Below are positions 22,281 through 34,090 of a stretch of DNA of 64,000 nucleotides, in pieces; positions within the stretch are counted from its first letter, which is position 1; every line of letters starts with the position of its first letter. Under the pieces are notes generated by a model that made no database searches, was not told where the DNA came from, and saw only the letters and a list, made by a program, of their open reading frames with translations. This DNA is from Dichetophora obliterata (lineage: Eukaryota; Arthropoda; Insecta; Diptera; Sciomyzidae). A program made the translations under genes and the position numbers. The stretch lies in contig OY986435.1 in assembly GCA_963920525.1 (NCBI GenBank), positions 220,254,899 to 220,318,898 on the forward strand, in the 5' to 3' direction.

Positions 22281-23732
22281 ACAATTTCTATAAAATTTGC
22301 TGTCAAAAAGCTTACACTAAATTTACAGCGCTATTCTGGCAAAGTAACAATTCTTACGCTGAATTTTAAATGTATCTAAAATTTAAATTTAATTATATTT
22401 AAATTAAATAATTAAATTAAATTATAGTAATTTTTGTTTTCAAAACAAAATTTGAAGGTCAAAAATAACATTTTTTAATGAAATTGTCACTATCTGAAAA
22501 TCAGGTGACAATTTTTATCAAAATTAATTATTTTTAAGCTTCAAGTTTTGTTTGAAATCAAAAAGTTACAACAAACACATAGAAATATTAATAATACTGG
22601 GTAACAATTGTTACATTGCCAGAATAGGGCTGTTAGAGTCGACATTAAAATGACTATTGGTAAGACCTATTGTGTTATTTTCTACAGACGGTTTTAGAAA
22701 GGTTTTAATTTAAAAATTTTTTATAAACACATAAATGTTTTCTTAAGTAGTATCATTGTGTAGGAATATTTTAGAATTTTTTTTTTGTAGAGGCAATCCC
22801 GGGATCCTATAAATCCCGGGATTTCAGGCATTGCAATCCCGGGACTGTCAGGACTAAGAAAAGTCCGGGATCCCGGAATCCCGGGATTGAATGCCCTAAT
22901 GCATTTCATTCATCGATGAAAATATTACTCCTTTTTCCGAAGCACTTTTTCTATCCTCCCGAAATCCCGCTCCGAATCCAAATATGTATGTCTCACTGCG
23001 GGAAATTTGTAATCTATGATTTTAAGACAACCTTTTAATATCAAGTATTGGTAAAGACTTATTACATTGAAATTTTTGTTCTGTCCGGCACACGAATCTG
23101 ACCAAATTATCAAATGGTCTTTACCTTGGCAACTTTCATCTACCTCCACAAACAAAGAGTGCACTTGCGATTTCTGAATTTTCACGATCCGCTATATCTT
23201 AAGTCCATGTACAACAAACATCTTTTTCTTTGGATGAAAAACGAGAGTTGTCGTAACTAGATAGAAAGCTTTGGATGTAGTTAGTTTTGGCAAAAGCATT
23301 GTTTACTGTAGATCTATTGTAATGTAAAGCACATCATTAGCTTGTTTAGGTTTCTCTCGGTCTGCTTGGATTGCTTCGACAGCTGCAATTTGCTTGTTGT
23401 TCATCATTTGAGTCCCCAGTAGGGATGTCAATTTTTGAGAGTTTTTTCGATCACTGGGTTTTCGGGATCTGAATATACAATCCCGGGACCAACCCGAAAT
23501 TCGAGAAGTTTTATTTCGCTATTTAATTTTTTTTGCCAAAAACTGCAACACATTCACTTCTATTCAATTAAAGTACATACTCTGTATCAAATTGATATAA
23601 CAAAGAAGTACAATTTGTACCAGTTCAACAACAAAAAACCAAACAAAAAATATGATTATCATATATCCTCAGTAATTTATAACAAAGATTTTGTAATACA
23701 TGCACAAATACATTTATTTGGCTTAGCAGTAA

Positions 23733-24205
23733 GGCCTTTTCCACATGGAGAAATTGAAAACTAATGCAACTGCAACGCAACAGCTTAAAAAGTTTCAAAA
23801 CACTTCAATTTTAAACTGATCTGCAACCTACGCTTTCAGATGGGCAAGTCACGTCGCAACGCAACATTGAAAAATTCACAACAAAACAAGCACTTATTTA
23901 TTGGAAGCTTTGTTAAATAGATATATAAAATTAATTGAGGATAAAAAAGGATATTTCTTCACTTCCTGCACTTATTTCATATTTATTAACTGATTAATTA
24001 TTTTCATAGCACACAACATAAATCGGAAACATAACAAATCGCCGATTCAAATTGCAGCACGCCGTGTTGCATGAAACTGGTTGCGAATGCGTTAAAAACT
24101 TGTTGAGTACAAGTTGTTTCATGTGAAGGTTTCGGTATAAATACATTGGTTAGCAATTTTTGTTGCAGTTGCATTAGTTTTCAATTTCTCCATGTGGAAA
24201 AGGCC
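23733..24205. mobile_element. Harbinger-type MITE, copy 1
   Basis: 473 bp. The ends start GGCCTTTTCCACA and are inverted for about 45 bp (then TGGAGAAATTGAAAACTAA). The 3-bp duplication is TAA (23730-23732, 24206-24208), as in PIF/Harbinger. Non-coding. It has relatives at 31510-31951 and 47413-47872. Confidence 0.82.
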
Positions 24206-26649
24206 TAACTGTCTACATAAAATTATTTTAAATCACTATTTAAACAACAATTTCTTGAAAATTTAATTTTTTTTTAAATTGATTATTGTTCAATTATCCT
24301 TCAGTAAATCAAGTCCGCTTATAATACAGATTCTACAGCGCTTAAAATCTGGTGCGTTTAAACACGTTTTTCCCGAAACATACTTTTTCAAAACCAGCTA
24401 CACCACTGGAAACAAACTAATCGACCAATTGAATTTTTTTTTATCTGTTTGTATTGTAATTCTACACATCTTTTACCAAAATGAGCGTCTTGGAAAATTT
24501 GTCTAAGTTTTACACGCAACAATATGGTCACAAGTAATGTACATTTTTTCCACTTTTTTTCACGCTTCGAAATTTTCTTATTTTTCAATTTGGTAAAAGA
24601 TGTGCATTCAAGAGACTTTTTCGAAAGCATTTTATTTTGAGGCGTTCTGAAGACGCTGATGATTTAAAGTTAACCCACTAAGACTTCTTTTTAAAATTAT
24701 GGGAGAAAATAAGTCGCATACTTTTTTCGAAGATAAAATATAGCTCCTGAATTCAAAAATTAACTCAGAAATGGTGTTTACCTGTAAGGTGAAAAAATGT
24801 GAATAAGTTTCTTAAGGCACTCTTGGGGCTTTGGGCGAAAGAAGTCTGTTGCGCATTCGGTTGTCTTACAGAGTTTGATTTTATTTTTTATTATGATTCT
24901 CGAAAAAAACAATTTTTGTTTGCTGTGCAACATAAGTTTAGATTACATTTTGTACAAGCGCACTGCGTTTACGAAGTTTTACAGTACTTGCACCATCTCC
25001 TTCCACTATCTTGATCCAACCAAACCAGAAAATGGTTTAGCTTGTCAAATCTCAAATCCGAAATTGGATGTGTTGCTTTTCACCAAGTCTTAGTCCTGGT
25101 TGTGAGAGGATGAAGACAGTATTGTCCAATTATATACATCACTGCTTGGGTGACCTAGCAAATGCTTGTATTGAAATTTCACCAGACGAGCAGCAATCGC
25201 TTCGCGAAAATCCGGGAGTTCAAGCAATTTGTTCATCCTTTTCTCATTTTGTTCCTTTTTTATACGTCTATACAAAATGTAAGCGTGATACCTCCTCTAA
25301 TGTGATACCGGCATATAAGCCCATCCATTAGGTATACGCCGCCCATGTGGGCGTTATATTCACGAATAATTTGTGGGCAATCAACTTCTAAGTATCGCTT
25401 GGATTTCCTAACGTATCGAGCTGCCTTTGCTGTTCCCTCATTCGAATTTGTCCTTGCAAATAGTTTAACGCCTACATAAGTGGATAACAAGCCAACGACC
25501 TTGTTATCTTTCCACAAAACGTTAGTTATTTTGACACCATTTGAGGAGCCCACGTATTCAGTCGAAAAGCCCCGTGGCTGTTTTTTGATAGTACTATCGT
25601 TTGGTAGTTTGTAATTAGGGATACGGTTAACACGCACTGTACCAAGGCTATTAATACCTTTGGCACGCAGTTAGACCATCAAAGACAGCGACGTATAAAA
25701 GTTATCGAAATATACGATGTGGTGCTTAAAACTTTGTACGGTTTGTGTTTAGAGTACAACTATGTTGGCCCAAGTACTAAGATCTGGATGACCAGGCAAG
25801 ATCACGTTATCACCTGCACCGCTGTATATCTCGAAGCGGTAAGCATATCCAACAGAATCACACAGTACAAAAAGCTTGACACCCCATTTGTGAGGCTTAT
25901 TGGGCATATATTACACAAAACTTTCGGCAGTAAGCAAGCTATTTGAAAGCGTTGTAAAAGATAAGATTATTTTTTCGATTAAAAGTATAATTTCACCATT
26001 TCAACATGGATTTTTATCTGGTCGTTCTACAGTTACTAACCTTGCTTTATTTTCTCACTTTTGTAATTCTGCATTTATAAACGGAAATCAAGTTGATGCT
26101 ATATATACAGACTTCTCGAAGGCTTTTGATAAAGTCTCACATTCAATATTGATTAGTAAGCTAAGCATGTTGGGTTTTCACTCTAGTTTATTAAACTGGT
26201 TTAAATCTTATCTCAATAATAGATTGTCTTATGTTCGATTAGAAAATACTATTTCTAATGCATTTATAGCGTCTTTGGGAGTGCCCCGAGGTAGTATACT
26301 AGGGCCGATACTATTTTTACTATTTATTAATGATATAACTGACAAAATCAAATTGTCAGACTGTCTTTTGTTTGCAGATGATTTAAAAATTTTTAAGAGA
26401 GTTGTTAGTTCTGTAGATTCTGATTTACTTCAAGTAGATTTAAATGAAATTAATGAATGGTGTATTAAAAATCAATTATATCTTAATCTAGGTAAATGTG
26501 CTGTGGTAACTTACTCTAAATCAGAAAACCTTTTAATATCATCTTATGTTATTGATAATTTTTCGTTAAGTCGGTTGAATGAAATTAAAGACTTAGGTGT
26601 GATCTTTGATTCCAAATTTTTGTTTGCGGCCCATCTGGATTTTATATTA

Positions 26650-29600
26650 CGTCCTCTTTTAAAATATCTTTTCCTGGTGATCTTTTTCACAAGGTATTGG
26701 ATCAAAAGTTTTGGCCTGACAATACGATGGTGCATGAATTTATTTCTAGACCTCGGCCTACAACTTCCTTGGCTACTTTTTCGGTTTTTAACAAGAATCA
26801 AAAAAACTAGATTGTTGCTCTCAGTTCCTTATCCTTTACCAAAACGTTCGTGGCATTAACACAAAACTAAATAATTTATTAATTTTGAGTCACAACCTTC
26901 ACTTTAATATAATAGCTTTTAGTGAGACTTGGCTGAAACCTAACACTCTAAATACTGAAATTCTGTGCAACAAATTTAACATATACCGCAAAGATAGAAA
27001 CTCCATTCCTGGTATCTGCTCTAAAGGTGGGGGTGTGTTGATTGCAGTCAAAGCGACACATTTCTCTGAAGAGCTATTAATTCCAGAATCCTTGGACATT
27101 GAATTCTGTTGTGTTCATGTTAAGTTTGGTTCCTTGAGCCTTTTTATTACATGCTCATATATTCCTCCCCTTTCTACCTTAGAAGTTTATAGCAAACATT
27201 TGGCTTCTATTAATAAAGTTTGCTCAAAACTGCAATCAAATGATCATATTTTAATAACTGGAGATTTTAACCTGCCAAACGTTTCTTGGAACTGCTGTTC
27301 TGAAATTCCTGAAATATTTTTACCTTCGTCTGAAAGTTCATCCGATAATTACTTTTTAAACGAGCTCTCAATCCAAGGGCTATTCCAACTTAACTGCATT
27401 TTTAACAAAAATAATCGTTTGCTTGATCTGGTGTTTTTTGATGACAGCAATATCGCTTCTGTGTCTAAATCAGATCCTCTGGTTACACCCGAAGATTCTC
27501 ATCATCCAACATTAGAAATTATTTTAAATTTTCCAAAACCATCTGTGCAGTATTATGATTCTCAATCACCTATTGAGTTTAACTTTAAAAAAACAAACTA
27601 CGTGATTTTGAAGAATAACTTGTCTAATATAAACTGGAATTCTATTCTAAATATTAATACAAATAGTTTATCTTCTCAGAGTCTTGATGATGCGGTATAT
27701 GCGTTTAATAGAACGCTCAATGATTGTTTTCTTAAAGCTGTTCCGCAAAGGAAAGCCTCCTTGACATCGGGTCCGGTATGGTATACAAATGAATTAAGAA
27801 AAATGAGGAATTGAAATGAAATCTAAATACTATAAAAAATATCAAAAAACACATAACATATGTGATTTTGGATGCTATACCTCGATTAAATCAACAGTTA
27901 TGCAAACAATCCTATAATACCTACTTAACAAAAGTAAAATTAAACATCAAATCTGATGCTAAATCCTTCTGGAACTTTGTTAACACAAAACGCAAGATTG
28001 ATTCCTATCCTTCTTTTATGAAGTATAATTCGGTTGAGTCTGATAATGATAATAGTATTTGCAATCTTTTTGCTGACTTTTTCAAGTCGACTTATTCATC
28101 ATCGTCCTATGATTATTTAAGTTATCCTTTCAATATTCAATCTGGAGATATATATTTCCAAATAATTGACACTAACACAGTCTTATCATTTTTAAAAAAT
28201 ATTAAAACATCATATAAAAGTGGTCCTGATAACTTACCTTCGTGAATATTAAAATATGTACTGCTGTGAAGAATTAGTAACTTCAATCTCTTTACTATTT
28301 ACTTCATCATTAAAATCCTGCTATTTTCCTGCAGCCTGGAAGCATTCATTTATCATTCCGCTGCATAAATCCGGAAATAGGTCTTTAATTGATAACTACC
28401 GTGGCATCGCAAAATTGAGCGCTTTGCCTAAACTTTTAGAGGCAATTGTTACATCACGACTATCGCATAGCGTTAAATCTTTAATGTCTCCTTTCCAACA
28501 TGGATTCCTTTCTGGAAAATCCACTGTTACTAACCTTCTCGAATTTACATCAAAAACTATAGAAAACTTTGGGAAAGGCATGCAGACTGATGTTATTTAC
28601 ACGGATTTTAGCAAAGTTTTTGACGTTGTAAATCACAAACTACTGATCTTAAAATTACATCTTGTTGGATTTCCTATACCGTTGGTAAAGTGGATTGAAT
28701 CTTACTTAAGCAATAGAACACAATCTGTTCTTTTTAAGCTCAAGAAATCACACGAGTTTCCTGTTACTTCAGGAGTACCTCAAGGAAGTCATCTTGGGCC
28801 TCTTCTGTTTCTACTTTTTATAAACGATTTGCCATCTGTCATAATGCATTCCAGCATCTTAATGTTTGCTGACGACGTCAAACTCTTCCTTTCTTTTAAA
28901 AATGATAATGACGCTGTATTTTTGCAAGCCGACATAGATCATCTCCATAACTGGTGCAAAACGAACCGTATGAACCTCAACATGAAGAAATGCAAGCATA
29001 TGTCTTTCTCGCGCAAACCACCAATTAAATGTACCTTCAAAATTTGTGGTTATCCATTGGAGTCCTTAGATAGCTTCAATGATCTTGGAGTTACAATGGA
29101 TCCTAAACTACGCTTTAATATTCATGTAAATAAAATAATAAATAGAGCAAATAGTACTTTAGGATTTATTAAACGTTGGGCAAAAGAGTTTAATGATCCT
29201 TTCATAACGAAAACCTTATTCACTTCCCTAGTGCGGCCTATCTTAGAATACGCTTCAGTTGTTTGGTACCCACGATACGGTTGTTACATAGACGACATTG
29301 AATCAGTGCAGAAACAATTTCTTTTGTTTTGCTTAAGCTATCTTTATTGTAATACTGATTTTCACTTACCACCTTATGAATATCGGTTACAACTCTTAAA
29401 TCTTCCTTCTTTAAAAAATCGGAGAATTATGATAAATGCTTGTTGGATTATAAAACTTTTACATGGCTATGTAAACAGTCCATGTTTATTGAGTAAAATA
29501 TATTTTAATATTCCTCTTCGTCCTAGAAGATCTTTTGAGTTACTCCACATGATCTTTTGTAGAACTAATTATTTGCAAAATGAACCTCTTAGAAGCGTTT

Positions 29601-30497
29601 GCGGTGATTTTAATTTTGTATCTGATGTTATATCCTTAAGTGAATCCATGGACTCAATCAAACATAAAATTATAGATTACCTGCAGTACCGTCGTTGATT
29701 ATGTAAAGTTCTTTCAAACTTTTATCTGATGCATCTGGTGATTTGTAAACACATTATCATTAATATAACAATCTAAATGGATAAATGGACCTAAACGTAA
29801 AATGAAAAATTTTGGTGGATAAACATATAAGTAATCTGAATGGACCTAAACCTGGGATCTTCAGTTGCCTCATATCTTCATGATGATTGTAACTACACTT
29901 GTCGACGGTACCGTGGTGTCTTGGTGTCTTTTTACCTCTTGAAACACTACGTTAGATCGATTTGTAATATATTAATATGAGTGGCCGATAAGACCTAGTT
30001 TGTCTTGGTGCCTGCGTTCGCAACTGGTTTTCTTTATTTTATGAAAATTGGTTTGGTGAAGTTGACCTAGTTTGTCGAGTAACCACCCTGTCAAGCCAGG
30101 ATTTCACCGGCTTCAGGGAGACAGAACGATATATATTATATATATACCTATTAGAGTGGTGTTTTATTGGGTATGAGACCTTGTTTGTCACACGACTCCG
30201 CCGTATACAAAAATTGTTGCTAACTTGACCTTGTTTGTCTTGAATACGCAACCCTGCTATGCTGTCTGATTTTATCGATTTTGACTTAACTTTTTTTCTA
30301 TTATTTTTTATACTTTAATAAAATTATATACTTTAAGCAATTTACTAAAACTTTTTAGTTTGTTAAAAATACATTATTTCATTCAAAATCATACTTTATA
30401 TTTTTGAATTGTATTAAATATCTTATTTTATAATTTTAAATTTGCTATAAAACCTGTTAAGGTTTAGCAATCAAGTAAAAAAAATAAAAAAAAAAAA
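26650..30497 (+). mobile_element. Jockey-type LINE 2, inserted in LINE 1
   Basis: It is 5'-truncated within the end of ORF1 and ends with an A-rich tail (30476-30497). The 3' untranslated part (29700-30475) holds four copies of GACCT(A/T)GTTTGTC near 29991, 30062, 30178 and 30230. Boundaries are good to about 5 bp. Confidence 0.75.
26660..29698 (+). pseudogene. LINE 2 ORF1 tail, endonuclease and reverse transcriptase
   Basis: The order is ORF1 C-terminus (PGDLFHKVLDQKFWP, about 26670-26820); an APE-type endonuclease (26840-27814) with YQNVRGINTKLNNLL, AFSETWL and ITGDFNLPNVSW; a linker (27862-28245); and reverse transcriptase (28256-29698) with ISLLFTSSLKSCYFPAAWK, DFSKVFDVVNHK, SGVPQGSHLGPLLFLLFIND and catalytic FADD (28865-28876). 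The RT C-terminus is complete. Breaks: a frameshift near 27812, TGG-to-TGA plus a frameshift near 28243-28256. It is less decayed than LINE 1, in keeping with being younger. Confidence 0.88.
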
Positions 30498-31076
30498 TAA
30501 TACCCAAAGCTTATGCTATGTTGGCTTTTATTCGAAGAAATAGTAAAAGTTTTTGGGATCCCTATACAGTTAAGTCCTTATACTCTTCATTCGTAAGAGT
30601 GAAACTGGAATATGCGGTATTTATTTGGAGGCCGTATTATGCTTCTCATATAAATCGCTTGGAACGAGTACAGAAATCATTTTTAAGATTCGCTCTGCGT
30701 CACATTAATTTTGATGAGCCTATGCCAGATGAAAACTGTTAGGCTTAAGCTCTCTCTGTGATAGGAGGTCATTATTGTCATTATTGTTTATTTATGATAT
30801 TGTTGTGGCAACTGTAGATTGCCCATCTCTTTTGCAGTTAATTAACTTTAATGTTCCTCAAAGATCTCTTAGACACTCAGATTTATTTTATTTAGGCACT
30901 TACCGTATGAATTATGCTCATAATTCACCAATTAATAGAGCTTTATATGAATTAAATATTTTGTCATCTAAGTGCATTTTGGATTTTACATCTTCTTAAC
31001 AGGCATTTAAAAATCTGTTAAAAAAATGTTATTTAGTCAGTATCTTAGTCAGTTAAGAATATTTCATTTGACTAAA

Positions 31077-31080
31077 TATG

Positions 31081-31143
<63 letters not shown>

Positions 31144-31145
31144 AT
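31077..31145. repeat. (AAAT)n microsatellite, tail of LINE 1
   Basis: About 17 tandem AAAT units directly after the LINE 1 3' end and before the rejoining piggyBac sequence. Confidence 0.9.
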
Positions 31146-31509
31146 ATTATTGCAGATGGTGCTTCATCTTTGTGCTGCACATTTGTTCGTCGACACAAAG
31201 GTGGGCTTGCTTTAGCACAGAGTCAAACCTTTGGTTAAAATGGTCTATAAGTGGGCGAACGCGAAACAGCGGATCGTAGCCTGGTCCGCCGTTTTTTAAC
31301 CGCTTGCTCTCCTCATACAGTGATAATTACTGCTTAATTGATTCGAACTTGCTTCGGGTCATGCAGTTTTAAACAGGTCCAAACGCATTTTTTCCCCCAA
31401 TAGCTTTTTAAATTTGGGTACCGATAAATGGACATATACATCAAAATTCCGATGTAGTGGTGGATGTCGTCTATGTTTATTTTGAAGTTATTTGCGATGT
31501 TATCAGTTA

Positions 31510-31951
31510 GGCCTTTTCCACACTTGGTCAACGCAACTACAACTCAAGTTGCTAGCCTGTGTATTTATACCGGAACCTTCAGATTAAGCAACTTGCACGC
31601 AACAAGTTCTCGACACGTTCTCAACCTGTTCAACGCAACGTGGCTTTCCGCAATTTTCATCGCCGACTTTTTGCATCAGTTTGTTTGTTTTGTGAATTCA
31701 ATTATTTGTAGTGCAGTACAAATTATTTTAATGTTATTTATATTTATATATTTATTTTAATGCTATAATAAGTAAGTTTGCATAATGCCACTTATTTAAT
31801 GTATTAATGCTTTTTCGGATGTCTTATACATATTGCATGACTTTTGAAGCAAGTCTGAAAGCATTTGGTTCATAGTTGCATTGCTTTTCAACTTTTTCGC
31901 TGTTGCGTTGAAGTTGCGTTGGAATTGCGTTGACCAAGTGTGGAAAAGGCC
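31510..31951. mobile_element. Harbinger-type MITE, copy 2, inside piggyBac
   Basis: 442 bp. Ends GGCCTTTTCCACACTTGGTC and its inverse, duplication TTA (31507-31509, 31952-31954). It interrupts the piggyBac frame after IVEETMRAAL. Non-coding. Confidence 0.85.
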
Positions 31952-34090
31952 TTAGAGCTGCTCGCATGGTTTCCTCAACGATGGTATCCACAACACTGTC
32001 ATCGAAAAAATAGCAAAAAAGCTGTAACGGTGTTTTGAACTCCATTATTCGAGCTGGCATCGAAGAATTTCCTTGAAAGGTTATGTCATTGACATACAAC
32101 TGCATCGATTGCTGTCGCCATATTATTTTCCCCGGCTCCTACGTTATTGATTCAATGACTATGTTTAGAAATGAATTTATATTTGCATACAATTTCGTAA
32201 TTGTGACCTCTTACCAGAACCAATGAAGCCACCGGAAGTTGGTATGGATTTGCTTGCTGAATCTTCAATTGATGGCAATGGTGATCGCGGCTTTTTACAG
32301 TTTTCTGGGTAGGCTCAGACTCCTGTTCTGTATTTTGCAAAATTTTCAACTGTGTTGCCTACATTTGACGTTGTCTCAGCATCCTCCAAAGCTGCGTTTA
32401 GTCCTTCTACCATATCAAACTCGTCATCTTTATCGCCGTTTGCTATGCTCGCCAATCCCTCGCCCGACTGGACTGAATCGAACAATTCCAGCAACGGTTC
32501 ATTGCGAATTGCAAGTAGTTGCGAATTAGCTTATGTGCACCAGTCAGAATTTTATGGGCACAAAACATATGGCACTTGCAAATCACAATAAAAGTATCAT
32601 TAAAAGCTTCGGAGAGCTTTCAAATCTTTTGCATTTAGTTTGGTGTGTTTCTTGGTAACAGCCAAAAAATATTCACATGATATGTATTAAAGCTTTTACT
32701 GTTTTTGTTATTGCGAATATGATCGATAAGATAGGTGTCTTGAGAAATTTTTAAGTGCTAGTGGGTTAACATGCAAATTAAATTTATTGTGCATGTAATA
32801 AAATTTTTTAAAAAATTTCTTCTAAAATATGCCTTAATTTTAACCGCTTTGGCCTAAAACCTCCCTTTCATTATATGCTATAGTACATTTAAATTAAAAT
32901 AACAAAGTCAATACATTTAAGTAAAATATAAATACAACACCCTTTTTATTAAGAACTCAGCAAAATTATTCCTTCTTCTGATCAAAATACGATCTTTAAG
33001 AAATTAAAGCATTAATGATGTTATCCCCTTAATGATGTTAGACCTTAATTTATTGCATATAAGACCTGCAGACTAGAAGCACCGCTCCATCTCAACGCTT
33101 GTTAGTTCGATCGTTGATCGTTGAAAGGGGGATAAAATTTGAAAAATTTTATTGGCTATTAAAAAAGATGTTTTCAAATATCCCGGGATTCGAATCGTAT
33201 AATCGATCCCGGGATTGACATCCCTAGTCCCCGGCATCGCAAGTTGCAGAAGTATCACTCTTTGGGTATCCAAAAGATAAATTAAATTCTGTCACAAAGG
33301 GGAGAAAGATATAGCTTGTGCATATTTTTATGTGCTTTGATTATGAGATCAATTTTTTCCGACTTGTTTGGTACAACCCACACAATCCCAACTTGCAAAC
33401 TTGCATTGTTACCCCTGTAAATTTAATAAAACACTTGTACAATGCTGATTTATAGGTTTGGGCATTACAACGATATCTTTGGATAGGCTTACTAACAATG
33501 CTGTTGAAAAGTAAAGCATTCTCGTTTTTCACATTCAGGGAGTAATAGCTACGTAAAATAGCCTCCCTCTCGTCTAATAAAAATTTAGTGAAGCACTGAA
33601 GCCACATTTGTCATTACACAAAACTCCTTATAGATTTTTTTTTTAAATGACTTTATATTTATACGGTAGCTATGTACTCTTCACCTTTTTCTCTTGCAAT
33701 GGCCGCAACTTTTTTCCACGTCATTTTATTTTTAGATCGTTTTATTTTTATTTGTTGTCCTTAGACGGAAATTTATTTTTCGTTTAATAATTATATCACA
33801 TTCATGGGATTCTTTAGTTTCATGGTTCCCGTTAGTAGATTGATGAGCAATATCTCTATAATGTTGATTAGCACTGTCAGCATTTGCTATTAAACAGTAT
33901 TTTCTTGAATTATAGTGGTAGATGGATGAGCAAGTTGCAGATATGGTTGATAAGCTCTGTCACCGATCCCACTTTCAGAAGTGGAGGAGCTTGAAGCGCT
34001 TTCCGGTGCGAAGTCATCATCACTTTTCGAAGAAAAATATTCATCATTATCATCAGAAAGAGTAACATTATCGACTTGTATATATTTCAT

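Larger units (their letters stand above)
20660..22667. mobile_element. Nested inverted-repeat element inside hAT A
   Basis: The ends GGTCTTACCAATAGTGCATT and the reverse complement of GGTCTTACCAATAGTCATTT pair for about 35 bp. A second hairpin (CTATTCTGGCAAAGTAAC near 22332 with its reverse complement near 22605) lies in the right part. The target duplication is not evident. The interior holds four different tandem arrays. Confidence 0.5.
19821..22898. mobile_element. hAT-like non-autonomous element A
   Basis: The ends are TAGGGCATCCAAT and the reverse complement of TAGGGCATTCAAT, followed by clustered CCCGGGATT palindromes at both ends (19855-19910, 22795-22885). The flanks are ATGTATTT (19813-19820) and ATGCATTT (22899-22906), a 7/8 match to an 8-bp duplication as hAT makes. 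The TIR fits the hAT YARNG rule. No transposase was found inside. The interior is a nested inverted-repeat segment packed with tandem arrays. Confidence 0.75.
25917..30999 (+). pseudogene. Reverse transcriptase of LINE 1, two pieces
   Basis: Piece one (25917-26649) has SKLFESVVKD, QHGFLSGRSTVTNL, the A motif DFSKAFDKVSH, GVPRGSILGPILFLLFIND and the catalytic FADD (26371-26382), then thumb text DLGVIFDSK up to AHLDFI. Piece two (30498-30999) resumes IPKAYAMLAFIRRNSKSF, SSFVRVKLEYAVFIW and RLERVQKSFLRFALRHINF. The two halves join across the LINE 2 insertion. A stop after MPDENC and the missing endonuclease and N-terminus make it inactive. Clade: jockey-like. Confidence 0.85.
25914..31145 (+). 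mobile_element. Jockey-type LINE 1, 5'-truncated, inserted in piggyBac
   Basis: It begins inside the reverse transcriptase domain and ends in a (AAAT)n tail (31077-31145). ATTA on both sides (25910-25913, 31146-31149) is the probable short target duplication. Removing the element and one ATTA rejoins piggyBac codons HHLQ and YMPN. A second LINE (about 26650-30497) sits within it. Confidence 0.8.
24880..32530 (-). pseudogene. piggyBac transposase, degraded and split
   Basis: Minus strand, pieces in order: an acidic N-terminus (about 32500-32400); DNA-binding/DDE core with ITFQGNSSMPARIMEF and IVEETMR (32105-31955); a Harbinger MITE; IDDIHHYIGILMYMSIYRYP (about 31480); RVRPLIDHF and LCVDEQM (catalytic D) near 31200; the LINE insertion; YMPNKPHKWGVKLFVLCD and FEIYSGAG (25910-25790); YFDNFYTS (catalytic D region); TVRVNRIPNYKLP and NAHMGGVYLMDGL (25640-25290); and a C-terminal cysteine domain CKYC..CACTKCNLNLC (about 24980-24890). 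Stops occur after VVL, MV, KTS and elsewhere, plus frameshifts, so it cannot make transposase. The order and spacing leave no doubt about the family. Confidence 0.88.
24674..32765 (-). mobile_element. piggyBac-type transposon with nested LINEs and MITE
   Basis: TTAA occurs on both sides (24670-24673, 32766-32769), the invariant piggyBac target. The ends begin CCCACTAAGACTT and CCCACTAGCACTT. Without inserts about 2.4 kb remains, the usual size for piggyBac. It lies inside hAT B, so it is younger than B. Confidence 0.85.
23420..33226. mobile_element. hAT-like element B with nested insertions
   Basis: Ends TAGGGATGTCAAT and ATTGACATCCCTA. The 8-bp flanks are GTCCCCAG (23412-23419) and GTCCCCGG (33227-33234). 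CCCGGGATT palindromes near both ends resemble element A. Without its inserts (Harbinger MITE, piggyBac and LINEs) about 1.2 kb remains, with no transposase, so it is non-autonomous. Confidence 0.82.
22907..34090 (-). pseudogene. Transposase-like gene split by a 9.8-kb hAT insertion
   Basis: Minus strand. The N-terminal part lies at 33235-34090 and the C-terminal part at 22907-23411. Landmarks in order: an acidic start (34090), WKKVAAIAREKGEEY, a CNDKC knuckle, DEREAILRSYY, FGYPKSDTSATCD, then after the insertion IDLQ, MLLPKLTTSKAFYL, WSDSCAGQNKNFN and DFGRIEKVLRKK. I recognise this set from a repeated insect family annotated only as uncharacterised, with a likely RNase H-like core (SDxCxGQN). 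The frame runs through the insertion site when one copy of the 8-bp duplication is removed. Breaks: stops after DLQ, after the YIATV block and after RKKE, and a frameshift near 33595. hAT A abuts its 3' end and may have inserted in it too. Confidence 0.8.

Noticed and set aside
24388..24630. 80-codon lysine-rich minus frame near piggyBac
   Set aside because: It lies outside the TTAA-defined piggyBac boundary within non-coding hAT sequence and matches no family.
31077..31145. CRISPR-like regular repetition
   Set aside because: It is a simple (AAAT)n tail of a LINE; no spacers and a eukaryotic context. No CRISPR array exists in the window.
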